Below are positions 56,599 to 64,000 of a stretch of DNA of 64,000 nt, piece by piece (position 1 is the first letter of the stretch; every line of letters starts with the position of its first letter). The position numbers and the translations under genes are program-made. The DNA lies in the NCBI GenBank assembly GCA_004352715.1, contig SCFE01000086.1, positions 233,715 to 297,714 of the forward strand. Direction: 5' to 3'. Below the pieces are notes generated by a model. That model was not told the origin of the DNA and searched no databases. It saw only the letters and a program-made list of their open reading frames with translations. This DNA comes from Hofstenia miamia (taxonomy: Eukaryota > Xenacoelomorpha > Acoela).

Positions 56599-58637
56599 TA
56601 ATACATCCCGCTTCGTACAGAGTTTTTTTCAAAAACATCTATATAGAATGACCGGAGCCAATTTTTCCATAGTACAGAGAGGGACTTGGGGTTTTTTTGC
56701 CGAAAATTAAATTTTTTGCTATTACTCGCTAAAAACTCATTGATCCTTAAAATATTTTGCATGAAGATAGAGACTACTGAAAGACTATGTCCTACAAAAA
56801 TTCAGGAATTTATGGGAAAAATCAGCTTATGTGGTTATGTGGAAAGAATACATAAAGTGACGTATTAGTATATATATATGAAAATGCCCCATTTCCATTT
56901 GAGGTTACTTTGCTTGTCCAGGTGTTTGCCTAAGACTAAGCATAAAAGTTGTTAGCATGTTTGATTCAGGGAAGTTGCGATTTATTAATAAAGAATGCAT
57001 TTATGCGACTGTTATTGAGATGGAAAAAATAACGCAAATTGTAAACAATAGTCGGTAATTTGCATAATTTCAATAAATGTTGTTCTATCATCATTCTAGC
57101 AAATAAATAAAATTTCGCGATTTTAAACTGCCTACAAAAGAAAGATGTTTATTTCTTTTTCAAACGTATATTCCTTTTAAAAATACTATCTGAACATGTT
57201 GATTATGAAATTGCGAATATGGTGATGAAATGATATATTTAGTGGTTTTCATAAGATAAACAATTTTTAAAACAGTTTTCTACTTTGCCTTAAATAAAAA
57301 ACAATTTTAGAAAAAATCTGAGCTGTATATTGTTAGTAACAAAAGTGTTAATTTTTTAATACTTCCAAATAATTTTGAAAACAGATCAACTGTGCACCGG
57401 AACAAAAAATATATAAGACTACTGCCAGTCAGGAAAACAATTGTTAGGTGGATTTGTTTGCATTATATAGTTAGGTTTACTAGCATCATGGATAAGAGCA
57501 TTGAAAAGATAACAAAAACGCAATTTAGCAGTTTTCTGATCTTATTTTTGCATGAAAACAGACATCACTTTCTTTCCAAATTTGCACTAGGATTCTATTC
57601 TTGATAATTGAATGAGGCCAACTCTCCATTTGTAACATTTAAATTCTGAAAAAACTATATCAAATCAAATAATTTATTGTTGCCTTAATTATTCCCTAAT
57701 GGGGAATTGTACCTGTTTTATATGTCATACATAAATTTTAGTTAGAATTAAGGACTACATATTTGTGGCCATTGTATTTTGGCTATCAATAAATTATGAA
57801 ATCAACACTAATTAACAACAGGGATGTACACACGCAAAAACAAACTTGACTAAAATCTCAATGCTGCAACCTAATTCAACTTGTACTGCATATTAAATCT
57901 ATTTGATATTGTTGCAATTGACTAGTCATATGCAGTCTTATATACTCAACTATCGACATCGTATGCCTTGTATTTTTGTATTCACAAGATGACAACTAAT
58001 GAAAAAACGTTTTTTGCATGATTAAACTATTTTGCAATCTTTATCTAGTGGACGTTTGGATTGCGAATTGAATGTGATGGAATAGTCCGCTCATTTCAGT
58101 CTATTGTAGGCAGTTTTTTTCGTTAAGATACGCCCACAAAATATTTTGTGAAATTGTTGAAACTATTCGATTAATTGATTGTTGACCTAGCATCTAATAA
58201 TTGATTGTTTCAGCTACCAAATTTCATGCAATTATCAATTAGCAGCTATTGTCAAAATTCCTTGCAATAATCAGACTTTTAACGCGTGATGTTTTATTTG
58301 AACCAATTGTAGTTCAACAACACATTTTGCGAAAATGTACTCTGTCTAGACCGAAATCTGTTTTGTTTTCAGTATATCTTTGAAATAATGTTTTATCCAT
58401 CAATATCCGTCGAGATTGATTGATAATTGACATTGCAGGTTAAGAATTAATTGACACTTGTAATTTGATTTATCGAGCAGCCCTAGAAAGGGTTTGAACT
58501 TCATTTACTTGTAGTTGATTTCACTTTAATTAAGCAAAGTAGGTTCTACTCATAGTTCCTGACGTTCCTGTTAAATTGATTCTTCTTTCATGTGTAAAGG
58601 TAGCATTTCTACCATTTTGTAAATGTATATTCTTTAG
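56597..58637. other. Intronic spacer before terminal exon 6
   Basis: AT-rich; open stretches at 56,686-56,868 and 57,392-57,604 have no recognisable domain. Confidence 0.45.
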
Positions 58638-58837
58638 GGTCAAAGGGCTACTCATGCCCTCACTGTCATTATCATTCTAATTTTCTAACGGCCATTACAA
58701 ATCATTTAAAGTCACGCCATTCATCTCTGCGTCCATTCAGTTGTGGTTACTGTAGGAAATCTTTTAAACTTAAACATCAACTTCGCCGCCATATTACTCA
58801 TGTACACAGCATTCCGAATGTTCAGATTCGTTATTAA
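58638..58837 (+). CDS. Alternative terminal exon 6: ZF pair
   Basis: Acceptor ATTCTTTAG, GG completes Gly, then SKGYSCPHCHYHSNF; stop TAA at 58,835-58,837. It has no in-frame ATG, so a start-based ORF search misses it. Finger 1 helix: FLTAITN. Linker SRHSSLRPF. Finger 2: SCGYCRKSFKLKHQLRRH, the same recognition helix as exons 4 and 5. The tail is VHSIPNVQIRY. Third member of the exon 4-5-6 group. Confidence 0.87.
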
Positions 58838-59705
58838 ACTGTAATTTTTTCTCTAAATATGATTATAAATCTAACATCTCAATTCAAATGGATTTAAATT
58901 TTCTCATTAACTAGTTTAATTCAACATCACCATCAGTTACCACAATACTCTCATTCGGCATTCCTATACTTTTTTCACAGATAATCCAATTGAACAGTAG
59001 TTAGATATTTATTCATCTTCCCAAAGCCTATATGCATTGTTATCTCTGTTTTTGACTACTGCAACTACACGTTGAAGCATGTTTGCAGCGAATTACATTT
59101 TTGCTGTATGAATTTGGATTAAATTGTTTCATGAGCACATTCTATTCTGAAATTGCATTTACTGTATAAATTACAACTGTTTATTATAAAATGGATCAGT
59201 AATATTTCCCCATGAATTTCTCAATATCAACATTTGCCTGTGAATGACATGATTACCATTCGCAATAGCAAGCCTGATTATTTTGCTTGAAGTTGAATGC
59301 GGAAGACTTCAAATGAAAAGCTTTTTTGTAGATATTTTTTGCAATCCCACTTCGCAATAACTTTCGCCATTCATTATGAGGGGAAACTTTCTAATTTTAT
59401 CATGGCACCAATTTTTCACTTTGAAGATTTCCGCTTTCTCCATACGATTTAAAGATTGCACTAAAAAATACATAATTGTTCATTTTGAAACCTTTCCTCT
59501 TAAAATTCATTCATTTGTTTGTAAACACTGACGATTTTTGTTAAAATTTAAGAAAAACTGAATGTAATGTTTAAATTCATAACTACTATTATTTGGCCAT
59601 ACCATGAAACTATCAAACATTTCATTATTTTCATCCGCGTTGTAATTCCTTTTATAACTAAACTTCTTTGATGTATTGAAAATAATTATCCGCACCTCAA
59701 TTTAG
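58838..59705. other. Intronic spacer after terminal exon 6
   Basis: No coding recognised on either strand. Confidence 0.5.
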
Positions 59706-60409
59706 ATGACATTCAAGCAACTGATGAACGTGGATTATCATGGATTGCTGGTCTTCGAAATTCTAATCCCTCAATTTTCAAAAAATTAACTGATCTAAAT
59801 GCATGCAAGCCCGTGGAATATAGCCAATCCAATGAATACAATTCTACGGATGCCGTCATACATCATTTTGATAAAAGCTTTTCTAAGATGTTTAAAAAAA
59901 TGGACACGCTATCAAAGCAGATTGAAGCGTTCTCAGTGTTGCAGCCTAAAGATATGCAATCACATGATTTGAATGAGTTGTCTGTTCCCAATTCTTCCAT
60001 CGGATCTAAAAACCGTGTGAAATATAAAAATTTGAAAATCGACTTTTACAAAGAGACAATGCATTTTTTAAATGACACGAAAAAAGTTTGGATCGCAAAA
60101 GGAACAGATTTTGAAACATTAATAGACCGAAAGCTAATCGAAGTGTCGAAGTGTAGCAAGCCAATCAACTTTTTGTGGAATATGATAATGCATACGTTTG
60201 ATAAATCCGAAATCATTCATTTCAATTGGTATGGCCAAACCAAAAATTTTAATACTGGCAAATTTAAATCTCTTTGTTCACAAAGCATTGTAAAAGCTTA
60301 TCAGCATTACATTGAAAAAACTTTCGGTGAAGAAATAAATATTTGTGACGCTGCTCAGTACATAAACTTAAGAATCAGACAAATTCGTTGGTTACATAAA
60401 AGAGAATAG
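59706..60409 (+). CDS. Alternative terminal exon 7: non-finger domain (DUF4806/BEN-like?)
   Basis: Acceptor CAATTTAG, AT completes Asp (phase 1 as in the finger exons), then 233 further codons to the stop at 60,407-60,409. There are no Cys/His fingers. Residues about 15-25 contain SWIAGLRNS. The middle (about 60-80) has a predicted helix/coiled coil, FSKMFKKMDTLSKQIEAF. The C-terminal ~70 residues (FNWYGQTKN ... FKSLCSQSIVKAYQHYI ... IRQIRWLHKR) weakly match the end of DUF4806 proteins of arthropods and could also suggest a BEN-like helical DNA-binding fold. AATAAA at 60,441 and 60,478. It would swap the finger pair for a protein- or DNA-binding module. An unrelated intronic gene or captured transposon-domain exon is possible. 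Confidence 0.7.
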
Positions 60410-60825
60410 TTTTGTTCAATATATGAATGTATTTTTTCATAATAAAATTAGTATTCAATATATAGTTGAAAAAATCTAATAAAGTTCTTCAATTTTTTGT
60501 TTCATAATTTTCAAAAAAATTTCCAATCTCAAATGAAAAATGTAGTCGTTGTCTTGATCCAAGTTGCTTATTTTGAAATTGTTGCATGTTTTCTACGATA
60601 TAAAGCCGTCCTGCAAATCCTGAGCGATTGTGTTAATTGTTGAGTAAATTTTATTCAGGGATTTAATACCCTCTCTCTTGTCATTTGCCAAATTCTACAT
60701 TTTTGTTACCGAAATGAAATTATACTCATTGTTACATACTATCTAAAATACTGTCTAGAGTCAATATTAGACTAGAAATCATTAAAAAATTCAAATTTGA
60801 ATTTGTCTATCACATTTGAATTTAG

Positions 60826-61040
60826 GATCAAAGATCTTCAAATGTCCTTACTGTTTCTACAAAACGCCTTTCAATTCCCATTTACTTCGCCATTTTAATT
60901 CTCGTCACACCAACAATAGACCGTTCAAATGTCCTGGATGTATGACCGCTTACAAATTGAAACACCACTTAAAACATCATTTAATCATGAAACATTCCGC
61001 GATATTAAACAAAACTCTTCGGCAGGAATTCAATTTGTAA
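60826..61040 (+). CDS. Alternative terminal exon 8: ZF pair
   Basis: Acceptor TGAATTTAG, GA completes Gly, then SKIFKCPYCFYKTPF; stop at 61,040. Finger 1 helix: FNSHLLR. Linker SRHTNNRPF. Finger 2: KCPGCMTAYKLKHHLKHH, followed by a longer basic tail ending RQEFNL. Both fingers keep C-x2-C-x12-H-x4-H. It shares GSK start and KLKHHL words with exons 2-6 but belongs to no close pair in this window. Confidence 0.86.
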
Positions 61041-61839
61041 CTAAGCTTGAAATATATTAATTTCTGCTTTCTAATTTCTAAAATGATACCCAAGTTCAAG
61101 GTTGATTTCGAAGTGCGCGTTTGGGAATTTTCCTTTTTTGAATCAGTTATAGCTGCTCTATCGAGATTATCTATTTTGCTGAAATTATTTAATAGTGCTT
61201 ATTTTTGTTTCTTTAGGCCACGGAGAGGGGTGAGTTGCGTCCGGTGAGGGTGGCAGTTGCCCCCCCTCCCTGAAATCACCCTTTCAAAAAAACCTCCCTA
61301 AATCTGATTATTTCAAATGTAGAAGTCAATTTAGTTATTTATTATTTAATATTGTGGGTGATAAATATAACTTGCCCCTCCCCTAACTAAAATTCATTCC
61401 GCCGCCATTGTTTGTGTTCATTCATGCCAAAAATTCACTAGCCTTTTGAAAGGCAATTAGCTCATTTCCTCCGTTCTTAAATCCAGCCACACTTGATGAG
61501 ATAGCCTTTGAATTTATGAATTGAACTCTAGTCGAAGTGCACTAATTTTTAACAATAAGTTTAATTTTTGCATTTTGATTTCCTTCGAATGAGCCCACAA
61601 AATGTTTGCGCTGTAATTCAACTGTTTTATCTTGTTTTTAATTCTCAACGATAAGTTCACGGCCGTGAAAAATTCGGGTGAGTGCTCGAACATCTCAAAT
61701 ATTCAATTAAATAGCCGTATGCGTAACCTTTTCACATTTTCACAAAACTTCTCGAGCCTCTTGTATTAATGCATATTTAGTCTACTGCTTTGTATTATTA
61801 GTATTTTGTATTTTTCGTCTGCTGATAAATGTCGTTTAG
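61041..61839. other. Intronic spacer with GC-rich patch
   Basis: A G- then C-rich patch at about 61,217-61,270 and 61,370-61,410 contrasts with the AT-rich surroundings and may be a transposon end, but no partner repeat was found. No finger exon. Confidence 0.45.
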
Positions 61840-62039
61840 AAAAAACACCGATTTTCAAAAATGGGACTTATGCGTGCCCCGATTGTATCTATTCAAGCAA
61901 CTCCCGCAGAAATGTCAAACGTCATATATTATGCTTACATTCTCGTGTATTTCCTTTTCAGTGTCAGTTTTGCTACAGAAAATTTAAGCTACGCAATAAC
62001 TTGCAATTGCACCTTAATCGTCGACATCGTGAACGCTGA
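61840..62039 (+). CDS. Alternative terminal exon 9: ZF pair
   Basis: Acceptor GTCGTTTAG, AA completes Glu, then KTPIFKNGTYACPDCIYSSN; stop at 62,039. Finger 1 helix: SRRNVKR. Linker LHSRVFPF replaces the usual RPF form. Finger 2: QCQFCYRKFKLRNNLQLH, ending RRHRER. Both fingers are C-x2-C-x12-H-x4-H. AATAAA at 62,081-62,086. It pairs with exon 10, which has the same CIYSS words and the same split Glu codon. Confidence 0.86.
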
Positions 62040-63944
62040 TTTAAGACTCAATATTGGAAGAATTCTATATTTCTAGTTTTAATAAAATTGTGCCGTTTGT
62101 AATTTATTTTTAACAGAATAATGCGCAATTTGGTATACGTAGCTTCATCATTTAATTATAGATTTACCTATTCTCAAGTATGAATTTTTTTGACATATAT
62201 GCACTTTATCAATTTATCAAATAGCACTTTCAATTCCATTGTAATAAATTTAGCTTTTTCTCCAACAATTTTAGGAGTCTTTTGTAACAAAAAAACTTAA
62301 ACGCTTGCTTAAGTAGCCGGTCAAATTATCTTAGTGTAAAAACGAATTGTACTTGACCAGTCTCTTTCTCATTCTTGTATTATACCTACGAAACATTGTC
62401 TATTTTTACATATAGTGCAAATGTTAAAGCATACACGATATTTTCTTTTTATTTGTAAAATTATGTCATTAATTGAATCAATAACCTTGATTTTGAACAA
62501 TTTTGTTAGTTATTTCTACATTGGTTTTCAGGGTTTGTAAATATTTAACCGCATGTATTTGGACATACGTGATTTGATATTAATAGCTCCTATTTTGGCA
62601 TTACTTTCATTTACTTCATAAACGTCATTTAATGATGAATTGTCCATTACCTAAAATGTCAAATCATTGAATTTTTATAGTAATAGTATACATGTATACT
62701 GCTTCTTGATCATGTGATTTGTTCTTACTTACTGGTATTTTGAACTTTAATTAACGTAGTTTTTACTAATATTAAGCAATAGAAGTATTTAGATCAATTG
62801 AATGTTTGTTCAGTTATATTTTTTTATTCCGATATATTTAGCAAAAATTGCAAATAGTACTTTTATCAAATGTGAATTCTTTTATTCCGAATTTGAACAT
62901 CACAAGCTCATTAACTTGAGACAATCCTTAGTTTTAGTATTTATCCATGTAAAAATGACGGCTCTAGTCTATCAACTTGATTACGAAATTGGATTCTTTG
63001 AAAACAATAACAATGCTGGAATCCGGGATCCAGATGCCGAATGACTAATCAACGTAGTGGGGTGCGTCTACTGTTTACCCACAGTTCTGCTTAAAAGTTT
63101 TACTGGCTTGGATACAATTTAAAAAATAACACGGACAAATTTGATAATTTTTACAAGCAAAACGCTCAAGTGTTTTCATCAATTATTGAATTTGTTAATT
63201 TATTTTGACGGCTGATTTGATTCTGTGGGTAAATGCCACGTAAGAGAAAATATTTTGCTGTTATGGATAGACTAAATGATACTGAACTAGTTTGATTAAT
63301 TTGATAAAAACATCTAAATTCTTAGAAAGTTTGACTTTTCAACTACCTACGTTTCTATCTGATATTTAAATATTCAATGTTATGTCATTCAACTGTTAAT
63401 GAACTTGCCTTGAATTTCTCAAATTTTTATTCCCGAATTGGATTTTTTCAATAGAATGTTCAATATCTTTCAAATGCACTCTACGATGACGGGTGACTAA
63501 GCCTTTTCGTTTAAAGTAAGCTGTTTTGCTTTTTATACGATGTTTATTAAGCTTGCGATTTATTGAACTTGCTGAACAGCTTTCATTTTAATGATCCTCC
63601 GAGTATTATACATACAAATCAATTCACATGACTGCCGTTTAGTGGTGTGCAATCATAATTACTTAATTTTTTAAGATTGCATTGATGAGGATTGCATATT
63701 GAGGAGTAGATGTTGGCATTGCCCATTTCTGCTTAGCTATGTGCGTTATAATTCTATTATTTTTGTTTTGCATATACTCAATGCTGCGGAATTTATGCAT
63801 TAACTTGTTGTCTAATTAAGAATCACAGACATTCTGTTTTTTCGACTACATGTAATCAGACATTTTTATAGTTAACATGATATGACTACAAAAGCAGATT
63901 AAATTCTTCGTAAATTTGCACTTATACTGATAGATTTTGTTTAG
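62040..63944. other. Intronic spacer after terminal exon 9
   Basis: AT-rich; an 80-codon open stretch at 62,802-63,044 has no domain. No other finger exon seen. Confidence 0.45.
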
Positions 63945-64000
63945 AAAAGAATCACTCTTGTCCCAAATGTATCTATTCAAGCAGCAATCGTAAAAATGTT
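63945..64000 (+). CDS. Alternative terminal exon 10: ZF, cut by window end
   Basis: Acceptor TTTTGTTTAG, AA completes Glu, then KNHSCPKCIYSSSNRKNV to the window edge. The first finger is C-x2-C with helix start NRKNV, closely related to finger 1 of exon 9 in protein and DNA. The stop and second finger lie beyond position 64,000, so the array continues. Confidence 0.8.

Noticed and set aside
61217-61260. Possible terminal exon after TTTCTTTAG at 61,216
   Set aside because: In the required phase it reads only GHGEG before a stop, with no finger motif; the GC-rich patch looks like a repeat.
1-64000. CRISPR arrays, bacterial operons, riboswitches, rRNA genes
   Set aside because: The window is eukaryotic; no spaced identical repeats, rRNA segments or ribosome-binding sites were seen.

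Overview
This is an AT-rich eukaryotic nuclear window, most likely from an arthropod and possibly a chelicerate. The basis is canonical spliceosomal introns, many decayed non-LTR retrotransposons, mariner, hAT and piggyBac remnants, (TA)n tracts, and one locus built like arthropod lola/mod(mdg4). Species cannot be fixed from the sequence. Five long runs of N and several single Ns mark assembly joins, and most of the short joins are flanked by exact duplicates.

Positions 1-11,000 are transposon graveyard. An older minus-strand hAT is split by a younger 4.6-kb hAT with matching ends and an 8-bp target duplication, followed by two opposed copies of one LINE family around N gaps. At 12,100-15,240 lies an unbroken ORF of 1,046 codons. 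It carries a LINE-type endonuclease domain followed by two tandem reverse-transcriptase-like domains, both without recognisable catalytic motifs. It looks like a host-retained gene. Positions 16,280-44,000 are again mostly transposons: LINE fragments of several families, a TIR-bounded mariner at 18.3-19.3 kb, a TTAA-bounded piggyBac-like element at 19.5-20.9 kb, a MITE with 9-bp duplication at 25.2 kb, hAT pieces, a LINE nested in a LINE at 40.6-42.8 kb and a short mariner at 43.4-44.0 kb. I recognised no host exon between 29.6 and 44 kb.

The main gene occupies 45.2 kb to the window end. A minus-strand first exon resembling the N-terminus of adenylate kinase 8 lies head to head with a plus-strand gene. 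That gene has a shared disordered exon (45,666-46,475, donor phase 0) and a shared 76-nt exon (46,795-46,870, phase 0 in, phase 1 out). Ten candidate 3' terminal exons follow. Every one starts after an AG acceptor in the same phase (first codon G|NN), and the nine complete ones carry their own stop. Nine encode a C2H2 zinc-finger pair (the last cut by the window edge); one encodes a 234-residue domain without fingers, with a weak DUF4806-like or BEN-like C-terminus. This predicts one transcription-factor scaffold joined to a menu of DNA-binding or protein-binding tails, as in lola and mod(mdg4), but with different finger architecture and no BTB domain visible here. Exon groups {2,3}, {4,5,6} and {9,10} are tandem duplicates in which finger 2 is conserved and finger 1 varies.
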